A program made the position numbers and the translations under genes. 64,000 nt of DNA from Furcasterigmium furcatum (taxonomy: Eukaryota > Ascomycota > Sordariomycetes > Glomerellales > Plectosphaerellaceae): the NCBI GenBank assembly GCA_001599815.1, contig BCIA01000002.1, positions 2,487,831 to 2,551,830 on the forward strand. Reading direction: 5' to 3'. Below are positions 9,964-21,540 of this stretch, piece after piece. Position 1 is the stretch's first letter; each line of letters opens with the position of its first letter. The notes under the pieces were generated by a model. That model was not told where the DNA came from, ran no database searches, and saw nothing but the letters and a program-made list of their open reading frames with translations.

Positions 9964-10453
9964 ACAAAGTTTCGCCTCTCGGATGGCGAGGGAGCACCCG
10001 TCTTTGATGTCAACTTCGCCATCGAGAGCGTAAGGATAACGGACGAGCTTTGTCCGAGCAAGTCGGCTATTGTCGTCTCAACGGAAGATGACGGAAGGCG
10101 AAAGGCCGACAGCCAAAGCCCTCGGATATGACTAATGCCAGGATTGTGATGTGAGACGACTGACTGGAGGGAAAAAAATCAGGGAACCAATGACCGTGGC
10201 CCAACCAGGACGTTGGGAAGCCAGGAATTTATGGGTCCCGAGCTTCCCCCCGGCGGCGAGAACGGGACCCGAGTCGGCGCTTTTGGTTGAAGCTTTGCCA
10301 ACAGAGATCCCTTACTCCTTGAGATACCTATCCATCACTAAATCGCGATCCATCCTACAAACCCCCTCGTCTCCCCTTCTTTGCCAGCCTACCTTGTCCC
10401 GTGGGCAGCACCTCAATTGATCCCCTCCTCGACAAGCTCGGTGACCAGCCAAG
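9964..10453. promoter_or_regulatory. Intergenic SGD1 / LPD1 with LPD1 promoter
   Basis: 490 bp holding the SGD1 3' end and the LPD1 promoter. No coding frame is credible. A plus-strand CCAAT pentamer (context ACCAATGACC) lies at 10187-10191, about 265 bases before the LPD1 ATG. It is a plausible Hap-complex site, as is common for respiratory genes. Confidence 0.45.
10187..10191 (+). promoter_or_regulatory. CCAAT box upstream of LPD1
   Basis: CCAATGA in the LPD1 promoter agrees with the loose binding preference of the fungal Hap/CBF complex, a known regulator of respiratory genes. A pentamer is weak evidence on its own. KGD2, a partner enzyme, also has one. Confidence 0.3.
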
Positions 10454-12303
10454 ATGCTTTCCAGCCGCTTGATACCGCGTACTGCCGCGAAGTCGGTCTT
10501 CCGGAAGTCGACGTAAGTCCCGCCCTCTGCCGCCATGTCCCGCGCCATTGCGTATGCCCCTTCTTTCGGGGATCTGCTGCAGCTTCAGTTCATTGGAATT
10601 TCAATCCTGGAAGGACGGAGTTTACTGACGTGTCGTCTCATAGTTTGCCCGCCGTTGCCAACCCTTCGCAGCTCTCACGATGGGGCCGCACCTATGCCTC
10701 GGCCTCTGGTCAGTGATATCCGAAACATTCCACCTGTCGAGCCGCCAATCATGCTGATATACGTGCAATAGAGGAGAAGGACCTTGTCATCATCGGAGGC
10801 GGTGTTGCCGGTTACGTCGCCGCCATCAAGGCCGGTCAGGAAGGCCTGAAGGTAACTCCTTCACACATCAACATGCTACCGGACTCTGTCTCCTCTGACA
10901 CGCGTTTTCTCTCCCAATATAGGTCACCTGTATCGAGAAGCGCGGCACTCTCGGCGGTACCTGCCTCAACGTCGGTTGCATCCCTTCCAAGGCGCTCCTC
11001 AACAACTCCCACATCTACCACACGATCAAGCACGACACAAAAAACCGCGGCATTGAGGTCAGCGACGTTAGCCTCAACCTCGAACAGTTCATGAAGGCGA
11101 AGGATACCGCAGTCACCGGCCTGACCAAGGGTGTAGAGTTCCTGCTGAAGAAGAATGGCGTCGAGTACATCAAGGGTACCGGCACCTTCGTCAACGAGCA
11201 TGAGATCAAGGTTGCCCTGAACGACGGCGGCGAGACCAGCGTCAAGGGCAAGAACATTCTGATTGCCACCGGCAGCGAGGCCACCCCCTTCCCCGGTCTT
11301 GAGGTCGACGAGAAGCGCGTTGTGACCAGCACTGGCGCCCTGTCTCTGGAGAAGATCCCCGAGTCCCTCGTCGTCATCGGTGGAGGCATCATCGGCCTCG
11401 AGATGGGCTCTGTCTGGTCCAGACTCGGCTCTAAGGTTACTGTTGTTGAGTTCCTCGACCAGATCGGAGGACCTGGCATGGACACCGAGGTCTCCAAGAT
11501 GACGCAAAAGCTTCTGAAGAAGCAGGGCATCAACTTCAAGCTCAACACCAAGGTTATCAGTGGCGACACTTCCGGCGACAAGGTCAAGCTCGAGGTTGAC
11601 TCAGCAAAGGGTGGCAAGCCTGAGACGGTGAGCAGTCTTCCAGCTCGAAAACCATTTTGTGTCGTGTCTAACCCGGATTCTGTAGATCGAGGCTGAGGTT
11701 GTCCTCACCGCCATCGGCCGTCGCCCGTACACCGAAGGCCTTGGCCTCGAGAACATCGGCATGGAGCTCGACGAGCGTGGCCGCGTCATCATCGACTCTG
11801 AGTACCGCACCAAGCTTCCCCACATCCGCTGCGTCGGCGATGTTACCTTCGGTCCCATGCTTGCCCACAAGGCCGAGGAGGAGGCCGTCGCTGTCGTCGA
11901 ATACATCAAGAAGGGCCACGGCCACGTCAACTACGGCTGCATCCCCTCCGTCATGTACACCCACCCCGAGGTCGCATGGGTTGGCCAGAGCGAGCAGGAC
12001 CTCAAGGCGCAGAAGATCCCCTACAGGATCGGCACCTTCCCCTTCAGCGCCAACTCTCGCGCCAAGACCAACCTCGACTCTGATGGTATGGTCAAGATGC
12101 TGGCTGACCCTGAGACTGACCGTCTCCTGGGCGTCCACATTGTCGGCCCCAATGCCGGTGAGATGATTGCCGAGGCCACCCTGGCCCTCGAGTACGGCGC
12201 GTCGAGCGAGGATATTGCCCGCACCTGCCACGCTCACCCTACCCTGGCAGAGGCCTTCAAGGAGGCTGCCATGGCCACCCACTCGCTGCCTATCCACATG
12301 TAA
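10454..12303 (+). CDS. LPD1: Dihydrolipoyl dehydrogenase (E3), mitochondrial
   Basis: Five exons (10454-10512, 10644-10708, 10772-10851, 10923-11627, 11686-12303) give 508 residues. An Arg/Ser/Ala-rich mitochondrial presequence is followed by the FAD-binding Rossmann motif GGGVAGYVAA. The redox-active disulfide segment is GGTCLNVGCIPSK, the NAD-binding motif is IGGGIIGLEMG, and the C-terminal interface carries the catalytic His-Glu segment HAHPTLAEAF. All hallmark residues are intact. E3 reoxidises dihydrolipoamide in pyruvate, 2-oxoglutarate and branched-chain dehydrogenase complexes and in glycine cleavage. KGD2, the E2 of one of these complexes, lies about 47 kb away in the same window. 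Exon phases agree across every join. Confidence 0.97.
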
Positions 12304-13020
12304 GGATGACGCGTCGCGGGATGAATACTGCTGCGACGTTCAGGCGCGGACACCGCATGCAGACTGAGAGGGGTAACGTACCCAGCCCCGTCACGGGTAT
12401 CGGATAGACGATGGGAAGGCACGGGTAGAAGAATCAGGGTGTCATTTTTGCTGCTTTCGCTCCTGGTGCCCCGTGCGACGTCAGGGAGGAAGCGGAGGCG
12501 TCGCGAACATGACGATGATCTGAACAGTTGTACACTATAATGCATCCTACCCGTCTGAATAAAGTGTCTTGCCGCTACAGTATGGAATGCCAGGAATTCG
12601 GGCGACCAAACAAACAAATCGAGAAGCCCGCATCAAAACAGCCCGACAGTTCATCAGTCAAATGGAGCGCGCCCCGATTGGGTTTGGTCAGGGGTGGGCC
12701 GGCCCCAGTAACGGGAGGGCGGGACTCGGGAGTGTGGGAGTTTCCGAGTCCATGTCATTCAACATCGGCTGTCTGTAGAATCATGTGGGACGATTTTCCC
12801 CTGGTGCCTGCCTGCTCCCACCAGAAACACGCTCCGGACTTGCGGTGAGCAGCGCACTCCGGACCAATCCACCCCCTAATTACTACGTTTCGCCCTCAGC
12901 CTCCATCGAACCCTCTCGTCCGGTCCCCTCTTGTCAAGACAAACTTCGAGCGCTCGTGGATCGCATGTATGCGCCAGGCGCCATCGCAAGGAGCCAGCCA
13001 CCCAGAGACAGGACACCAAG
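12304..13020. other. Intergenic LPD1 / desaturase
   Basis: 717 bp with no convincing gene. A polyadenylation-like AATAAA lies near 12557-12562, roughly 255 bases after the LPD1 stop. The right part is the promoter and leader of the desaturase gene. Confidence 0.4.
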
Positions 13021-14802
13021 ATGGCCCCTCGAGCCGCCGCGGACAACAAGATGTCCAAACCAAGGTCATATCCGCTATTATCGCGTCGGCAAATCGAGGG
13101 CATGATCGCCGAGGGCCGATATATCATCATTGTCGACCAATTCGTACTCAAGGTGGACTACTGGCTGCCATACCATCCTGGAGGCGACAAGGCCATCCAG
13201 CACATGGTCGGGCGCGATGCTACCGACGAGGTCACGGTGTTCGTCCTGCTTGCCCCCATACATAAGTACCCTCCAGGAAGGCAGACCCTCGCTAACTTGT
13301 GACTGTACAGGCTACATTCCCCCGAGGCGAAGGAGCAGATGATGCGGTACCGGATCGGTCGGATAGATGGTATCTGGGACAACTTTCTCCCCCCGATACA
13401 GGGCGGCAAGTTTCGGTCATTGACAGAGGAAAACAACGATACCGAAGAGGACCACCAACCCGAGCAGAAGACACCCGACCCTGCGCCAGCTTCCCCTGCA
13501 GACACGAGTTCGCGAGAGCCCTCCCCCGTTTTTGACGGCGATGCGGCCCTACGACAACGCTCGACAGCGGCTAGGTCGGATTCGTCTTCTATTTCGGCCG
13601 TCGACAGCGAGGGCGAAGAACCTGTTGATAAGATGACACCTACAGGGTTCCTAGACGCCGAGACGCGGAAGGAGGTCAGCCTCGACCTCGACAAGTATCC
13701 CTCCCTTGACGGGATCACCCAGAAGAACATTGTCCGCAAATACCGCCTCCTCAATGACCGCATCAAGGCCGAAGGCCTCTACCAGTGCCATTACACCAGC
13801 TACCTCATCGAAATCAGCCGCTACAGCTTACTCTTTGCCGGAGTGCTCTTTTTCCTGAGCAGGGGCTGGTACGTACTCAGTGCCATATGCCTCGGCCTTT
13901 TCTGGCATCAGCTTGTCTTCGCTGCACACGACGCCGGCCACATGGGCATCACTCATGATTTTCACATCGATTCTTGCATAGGCATCTTTATTGCCGACTT
14001 CCTGGGTGGTCTCTCCATGGGCTGGTGGAAGCGCAGCCACAATGTGCATCACATTGTCACGAACGTTCCAGAGCACGACCCGGACATCGAACACCTGCCT
14101 TTCTTTGCCGTCTCACATCGTCTGCTTGGCAACCTGTACTCTACGTACTACGACCGAGTCATGGAGTACGACGCTGCTGCCAAGATTCTCATCGGGGTCC
14201 AAGCGTACACCTACTATATCATCTTGCTCTTTGGACGGTTCAACCTCTACCGTCTCTCATGGGATTACCTCATTTTCGCCCGGGGACCCAGGCGCGGCCC
14301 TGCCGCGTACCAGCGCTGGCTGGAGATAGCTGGTCAGGTCTTCTTTTGGACTTGGTTTGGCTATGGTCTTCTCTACAGGTCCCTCCCCACCTTCCGGGAC
14401 CGCTTCGTTTATGTCCTAGTCAGCCACATGCTGCAGTCGCCTTTGCATCTCCAGATCACCCTGTCCCACTTTGCCATGAGCACAGCCGACCTCGGACCGG
14501 CTGAATCGTTCCCCCAAAAGATGCTGCGGACTACCATGGATGTCGACTGTCCCCAATGGCTGGACTTCATCCACGGCGGCCTGCAGTTCCAGGCCATCCA
14601 CCACATGTACCCTCGTATTCCTCGACATAATCTCCGACGCACGCAGAAGCTGGTCCAGGAGTTCTGTAACGAAGTCGGCATCCCGTACGCCCTCTACGGC
14701 TTCGTGGACGGGAACAAGACGGTCATTGGCAGATTGGCGCAGGTGTCACGCCAGGCTGCAATCCTGGCCGAGTGTCAAAAGGCAGCAGTTAAGCATCTCT
14801 GA
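13021..14802 (+). CDS. Delta-8 sphingolipid (glucosylceramide) desaturase with N-terminal cytochrome b5
   Basis: Two exons (13021-13238, 13311-14802) give 569 residues. The N-terminal cytochrome b5 domain shows the haem motif HPGG near residue 54. The C-terminal fatty acid desaturase domain has three histidine boxes: HDAGH, HNVHH and QAIHH, the last with Gln in place of the first His as in front-end desaturases. Several hydrophobic segments lie between the boxes. This is the layout of fungal delta-8 sphingolipid desaturases, which act at the ER on the long-chain base of glucosylceramide. A related front-end fatty acid desaturase is the main alternative. An insert rich in Ser, Glu and Pro (residues about 110-200) separates b5 from the catalytic part. 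The intron donor (GTTCGT) was fixed by frame: it gives DEVTVLHSPEAK across the join. An alternative start is ATG at 13051. Confidence 0.85.
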
Positions 14803-16131
14803 AAGTACTTTAACAGCTTACGAGCCGAGGGCTGTATGTAATGATCATGTAGACAGCCGCGTCATGTTGTGATTTGAAGCAGCGACTATCTCTGACGGCC
14901 CTGGCGATCAACAGGGGCTCACCCCCGGCTCGCATTAAGCATGGAGCTGGCGCCTCGCGTCCTTCATTACCATCCTGAGATAACAGGGAGTTAATCATTA
15001 ATGATCAGACTCGACTGGCAATTGCACTCCCGGCGGTCAAGATCAGCCGCCACTTGAAGATCCATGCCGCCAATGCGACATCCGCTCTGATGAGGACTGG
15101 ACTGACTGATATTATTGCTTGAATCGGGGTCGGGCACCGCAAGTCCGCAAGTCGGGAAGATTGGATCCTGGCGGGAGGCCGTCATGTGGTCCGCAGGGAT
15201 GCACCCATCTCTCCGTTTCCCCTTGCTGGGGTTGTTTCTCCCACGGCCGTGGTACCGTTCCTGCATCCCTGAACGTCTGCTCCAGCCGTCCCGGGGACAT
15301 GGCAGATGAAACGACCAGGGGTCCCAGTGATATGGAATTCCGGCAAGACATGTTGACATGGCGCGTTCATGGCGACAGTTGTACCTAGTATTAAAAGGAG
15401 ACTAGTGGGGACTGATCAACGTCGAAGGACCTCTCTTGGGTGGCGTTGGACGAGATAGGCGGCATATCACAATCGACCTATTTCATGGGAGAAGGTGAGG
15501 TCAACGGCTTTGGCTGTTGAACCTCTCTCTGTTGGACCGCGGCCCCGGCCCCAGCCCCAGCCCCAGTCACGGCCAGAAGTAGAACGAACAAGCAGGGACC
15601 CGGTCAGATAGCCCCCCCGGCCGGGTTGTGTACCGAACTCCAGCACTGGGTGGACGGACAAGGTGAAAGGCAGAGCGGCCCTGGTCATTACGTGCGAAGC
15701 GCAACCCGCACCCGAGTCCTTGCGAGCTCCATCCTCGATGTCCCTTCGCCAGTGAGGACGTGGAAAGACGAAGCCATTGCTCCGTTTTGGGATGCGTGCC
15801 CCTTAATTCACGCTCGACCCGGCCACCTTGGCTTACCCCCAAACCCAAAAGAAAGAGGCCTCGGAGGCAAGATGGGCGTTCTGGGGACTCGCGACCGGCC
15901 CTCCATGTCTATTAAAGAAGCCTGACCTCGTCAGCGTCAGAGGAACGACAGGAGGACCTCACGACTCGGACTGAACCTGAACATCACCCATCAGCGCCCA
16001 TCAGACAGGCCACGGACGTCCTCCGCACCGCCAAATCTCACTGTTCGGATACGCAAGCAGCCCAAGGCTGGCGCTTGTCGCACTTTCAGCATCCAGCCGG
16101 TACCCAAACAAACCAGACGACCATCTCGAAG
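14803..16131. other. Gene-poor region downstream of desaturase
   Basis: About 1.3 kb without a reading frame I would call a gene. The left part should hold the desaturase 3' UTR. A short run of GGCCCC/AGCCCC units is at about 15540-15566. The right part is the leader of the 61-residue gene at 16132. Confidence 0.35.
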
Positions 16132-16397
16132 ATGGGCAAGAGCAAGATGGATGAGGCGGCGGCAGCGAGGATCCGCAAAGCTCGCGGGGACAAGGTGAGC
16201 AGGGCCCGGGCTGGCCTCCAGCACCACACCACATATGAGAAGATGGAGATGGGCTCACGAGGATGGGGACACAGGATGAATTTGCGAGGAGAGCGGCCAT
16301 GGCGGCGAGGACGAACAAGGAGGGCGAGACGAGCAAGGAGGGGCAGCAAGGGGGGGACCCCGATAACGGGGCCAAGCAGAGCGAGGCGAAGAAATGA
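16132..16397 (+). CDS. 61-residue hydrophilic protein, seed-maturation-like motif
   Basis: Two exons, 16132-16194 and 16275-16397, join in phase 0 over an 80-nt GT-AG intron. The 61-residue product starts MGKSKMDEAAAARIRKARGD, continues DEFARRAAMAAR, and ends in a Gly/Gln/Lys-rich hydrophilic tail. The AARI...FARRA pattern resembles the short SMP (seed maturation protein) repeat seen in small fungal proteins (AARIQS...FAxRAQ). That assignment is by memory of the pattern and is tentative. There is no signal peptide or membrane segment. The gene is real in my view because both exons keep the same compositional style, splice sites are canonical and a stop closes the frame directly. It stands alone in a gene-poor stretch. 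Confidence 0.55.
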
Positions 16398-18238
16398 TGA
16401 CGGTGCTGTTGCCTTGAGGCTACCACGTACGAGTACTTACTACTGCCTATGTACGTATATACGTAGTGTTTGTTCAGTTGGCCTTGGTGCCGAAATCCCA
16501 GGGGGCTGGTTCAAGATTGCGTCGGCGGGTGGGGCAAACCCGTTGTGTCGGTGCAATTCAGTTTCCCTGCGCCTGGTTGCTGGGATTTTCAGGGGTTCCG
16601 CCCGAGTCGCGCACCCCGGCAGGTCGCCGTGTTGGAGCACCGTTTGGCCAGACATTGTACGCACCCCGGGCTCGAAAGAAGTCAGGGATCTGCATCTGAT
16701 TTCATGCTCATGACATGGTGTGGCCTGCCCCCCTGACTGCGGGCACAAAACAAGACCGCATCCCAATATATTGCACCTCCTAACACCAAGGGGAGACAAT
16801 TCTACAAGTACGTAGAGCAATCATCAAATGTCAGGCTGGAACCTGTGCCAGAAACCCTCCCAACTGGCACCGTTTCAGCCCCGGGTATTGCGGAACAGCA
16901 CAGGCCGCATCTTGCGCTTCAAGCCCCAGCCACACATGCCCACTCCCCGTATCAGCAACCTACTCCACGCATATATATGTTTGTACGTACTTCTGTTGCT
17001 GCCGCAATTCAGCCCTCGGCTACGGATGAGCCAATCTGGCCTTTTACGCCGTCCTTGCTGTCCCCCGCCTTCTGATGGCCCACCGTCGTGTCGGGGTGAG
17101 GTTCCAGCTTCCCCAGCCATTCGGCGAGGAAGCATGCCAGAAAGGCCATGCAGCAGAGTGGCCTGGAGGTTCCAATTCTGGCAGCGACTGCTACGTGGCT
17201 ATTCTCACGCAGACGACCAGGCTTGTTGGAAGGTTAGAGAATGTGGCGTTAGCTCCCAGCATCGTCCTGGTCCTCGAAGCTGGACAGGACGTTTGCACAC
17301 TCCAACATGATGATGTGCTCGCCTGCCCCGGCCATTCGCAGGTCAGGGACCTTCGGCGAAAAGAGGCAGGCAATGTGAACTCCGAGGCCCAATGGGTTGC
17401 AAATAGACGAAGGTCTCAGCCTTCCGTGTCTCGACTTCGGACGGCCTGTCCTCAGCTGCCTCGCGCTACTGGCTGAGCAGGTTGTCAGCATGCTCGATGA
17501 CATGTTCCGTCTGGCTTCGGAGGCTGCCAACGTCATTGACGTGACGAGCCTGGCTGGCGCCGGTGTGCAGGATATGGTGATCTCTGGCCTGTCGGCACGG
17601 CGCCTGCAGAGGTCGTACCGCCAGCTTCTGACCAGTGCAACTGTCATTAAAGCGCGCCGTGACCTGCGGCTGGGGGAGTTCGTTGTGGACATTCCAGTCA
17701 AAGGTAAGGCCATGCGGCGGATACTCGCTCGCCGGGTCGGTAGAATGCCCCGAGGGCTGCGGGCGATGATAATGACCGCCCTTCCGGGGCGTCAGGTTGC
17801 GTGCCCAACGCGTGAGAGGTTGCGGGGTTGGGGTGGGAGCACTGCATGATGGTGAATGATCTGATCCGGAAGGTCGAGTCGTTGCAAGGTGCCATGGTCC
17901 TCATCCGGCGTGACAGTCTGATTGAATTCGGTTTTGAGCAGGGAAGGGGAAGCACATTTTAACTACTGCAGCATCTTGGCGAGAGGTTCCATTTATTGCC
18001 CATGTGCAGAGGGTGCGGGAGGCGCCAACGCAATTACGTCAGCCGTCACCGGGCGGGCGGGCATGAAACTAGGTAGCTGGTTGGTGGGAGCTGCAACCAG
18101 ACGTGACCTTTCACTTCCTCCACTCACTCACCTCGAGCTGCCATCTTCCATTCTGCCTCCGATTCCAACTCACTTGGCCCATTGACCACCCTCGGCGTAC
18201 GGGCAGACAGCATGACCTAAGTGGAGGCGCGAGTGACC
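16398..18238. other. Gene-poor region before VAC14
   Basis: 1.8 kb with no gene I can support. It holds a plus-strand frame at 17397-17849 (no ATG at its start) and an overlapping minus-strand frame at 17249-17713. Neither shows a recognised domain. A run of TACGTA-type palindromes lies near 16425-16465. The right end is the VAC14 leader. Confidence 0.35.
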
Positions 18239-21200
18239 ATGGATGCAAACATCCAGCGTGCCCTCAATGACAAGCTCTACGATAAGCGCAAGGTCGGGGC
18301 TCTCGAGTACGTGCAAGGCTGCGTCCTCCCTCGGGCCCTTAACGTCCCTGAGAGCACTCCTTTGTCGACTAACGCTCGCGCCGCAGACTTGAACGGGTTA
18401 TCCGCGACTTGACGGCGGCAAAGGACTACGACAGGATCGAGCTCATCCTGGAACAGCTATGTAACGAATATGCCTACGCCGTCCATCAACCACATGCCCG
18501 CAACGGCGGTCTCATCGGCCTGGCCGCTGCGGGCATCGCTCTTGGCGGGGTATGTTCTGATTCATTCCCGCCACATTTCCCCCGTCGCTGCCCACTTGCT
18601 CATTTGTTCGTGCCCCCTAGGAACTCGCTCGCTACCTGGCCAAGATAGTGCCGCCGGTGCTCGCCTGTTTCACCGACCAAGATGCCAGGGTGAGGTACTA
18701 CGCATGCGAGGCCATGTACAACATAGCCAAGGTCGCCAAGGGGGAGATCCTGATATACTTCAACGACATCTTCGATGCTCTCTGCAAGGTGCGTATCCGC
18801 CTGGGCTGCATTACACGGCTCTGAGATCCTCGGCGCTAACTTGTCCTTCTCCGTGACCAGCTGGGCGCCGACTCTGAACTATCCGTCAAGAATGGGGCGG
18901 AGCTTCTCGATCGTCTCATAAAAGACATCGTTGCAGAATCCGCCGCGTCCTACGTATCTGTTCTGGAGGCCAACGCTGAGGCTGAAAAGTCAGACGAAGG
19001 AGAGCCCGAAGATCGACCTCGGCCACCTACGGCCTTCTCCCTGCAACGATTCATCCCTCTCTTGAAGGAGCGCATCTGGGTCATCAACCCCTTCACACGA
19101 CAATTCCTCGTCGGCTGGATCACTCTGCTCGACTCAATCCCTGATTTGGAGCTCGTCACCTTTCTTCCAGACTTCCTCGGCGGCCTCCTCAAATTCCTAA
19201 GCGATCCCAACAGGGACGTCCATGTCGCCACCCAGTCTTGTCTCGATAAGTTCCTCAATGAGATCAAGAGGATCGCCCGCGTTAAGAAGGGTATTGCCGA
19301 GAGTCGGAAGTCGCGCGAGGGAGGCAAGAGAAAGAGGGAAGAATCGGTCGACTCGGACAGCGCGCATGTCGAGCTCGAAGAGGGCGCCGAGATCGATTCC
19401 CAGGTCGAGGATAGTGACGATGGTAGCGCAGAAGAGGATTGGGTTCCTGGCCAAGACGTGCACATCAACTACCGCGAAATCCTGGAGATTCTAACCGCAA
19501 CACTGGACTCACCACTTGGTTCGTACACTTCCGTCACAAATCCCAACATCGTGTCGAATGCTCACCATCTAAAACAGAGGAGGATTCTCTTCTCGAGTCT
19601 TTGCGGTGGATTGTTGAGTTTCTGGACATTTGCCCTGAGGAAGTTCTTCCTTTTACCCCCAAGATCCTCGCACACATGCTGCCGGCCATGGCCAGCGGGG
19701 TCGAGTCCATCCGGCAGGCTGCTGCTAGGGTCAACGCGGGTCTCCTGGACTACGTGGTATCGTTGTCTGATGAGCCAGAGATCGCGGGCCCGACATCTAT
19801 GTCGCACCTCGCTGCATCTGGCGAGCGACCTGACGGTACGGCTAGCGCCCGTGCATCCGTGTCGAGCGCCCGTGAGCTCGACGTCCGCAGCCCAACACCC
19901 TCACATGCGCGTGCTCATTCGACACCAGGCATTTTGCCTTCAAGGCACCCTCAAGCAGACCTGGATTACGCTGCAGCAGTGAACGCACTGACCCTGCTTT
20001 TCCTGAACGACCATGAGGCAACTCGAGTGGCTGCTCTCACCTGGCTCATCATGCTTCATAGAAAAGCGCCGAGGAAGGTTCTGGCTTTCAACGACGGCAC
20101 GTTCCCGGCGCTTCTGAAAACGCTGTCGGACCCAGCTGAGGCCGTTGTCACGAAGGATCTGCAGCTCCTCTCGCAGATATCCCGAAATAGCGAGGACGGC
20201 TATTTCTACAACTTCATGGTCAACCTGTTGCAACTGTTTGCTACTGATAGGAAGCTCCTTGAGACCAGGGGTAATCTCATCATCCGCCAGCTTTGTGTAA
20301 GCCTTAGTGCGGAACGGATCTACAGGACCCTGGCGGACTGTATCGAGAAAGAAGAGGACGTCGAGTTCGCCAGCATCATGGTTCAAAACCTCAACAACAA
20401 CCTTATCACGGCACCAGAGCTGTCTGACCTCCGCAAGAGACTGCGCAACCTGGAGACCAAGGTAGGCCGATGGAACCCATTTATTCCATGCGCCCTTCGT
20501 TGACAGATTTGATAGGATGGCCAGGCGTTCTTTGTTGCCCTCTTTCGCTCGTGGTGTTACAACGCTGTTGCCACCTTCTCACTCTGCCTTCTTGCTCAGG
20601 CTTATGAGCAAGCTTACAACCTCCTCCAGATCTTGTGAGAATATCTTGCGTGTATGTTTGAACCCGCTCATCGCTGACAGCATCACAGTGCCGAGCTCGA
20701 GATGACTGTCAACATTCTCATCCAGATAGACAAGCTTGTTCAGCTCATCGAGTCGCCGGTCTTCACATGTAAGTTTGGTCAAAGTGGGCGTTTCTTGATG
20801 GCGAGAGTTGTAACACCCTACTTTTGCAGATCTACGGCTCCAATTGCTGGAGCCTGACAAGTACCCCTACCTTTACAAATGCCTGTATGGACTCTTGATG
20901 TTGTTGCCGCAATCATCAGCTTTCGCCGCGCTGAAAAACCGGCTCAACAGCGTGAGCTCCATAGGCTACTTGCACATTGCACCCCGAGCGTGAGTTTTCA
21001 CCAGCGCAGTGTGCAAATACTGCCCTTCGCCCTGCTCTTCTTCCCTGATAGCTGACCCTGTGCGCAGCAATGCTCCCCAGACAGTAGGGTCGAATTATGA
21101 CAGACCAAACAGGCTAAAGGGCCGTGAGGATACCATCATACGATGGTCTGATCTGCTTGAGAAATTCCGAAGCGTCCAGGAGAGGGCACGGAGGTCACAA

Positions 21201-21446
21201 AGACATGCATCCGAGGGGCTAGACGATGCACCTCAACTGGGCATTGGGGATCTCCGCATCAACGATGGACTGGATCCTAAGGGTGTGCGGGATGTCCGCA
21301 ACCAGGCAGGACCTCCAGTGCCTCTCAAGGATGCTGCACCAGCAACACCGCAGCCGACGGCACCAGCCGTCAAGCAGCGATCGGGGCTTGGACGGCAGTT
21401 AGGCAGGTTTGGCGGTGCCGTATCTGGCAGAGGGAAACGCACGTGA
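18239..21446 (+). CDS. VAC14: VAC14, PIKfyve/Fab1 complex scaffold
   Basis: Nine exons (18239-18306, 18387-18549, 18621-18788, 18861-19518, 19578-20461, 20516-20634, 20689-20768, 20830-20989, 21068-21446) give 892 residues. The protein is almost all alpha-helical HEAT repeats. The N-terminal part reads ...LIGLAAAGIALGGELARYL and DARVRYYACEAMYNIAKV. The C-terminal part has the conserved Fab1-binding region with AFFVALFRSWCYNAVATFSL and LEPDKYPYLYKCLYGLLMLL. An acidic, disordered linker sits near residues 340-400. Vac14 nucleates the Fab1/Fig4 complex that makes and turns over PI(3,5)P2 on the vacuole. The start is the ATG at 18239 (MDANIQRALNDKLYDKRK), which matches the usual N-terminus. Exon phases agree throughout. 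Confidence 0.95.
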
Positions 21447-21540
21447 CCAAGGATGTATGCAGCGACAAGAAGATGGTCACAATTCCATCCCTGTATCTCA
21501 GAGCGGCAACGGCGTATTGGTGCTTTTGTAGATGTGTCAA

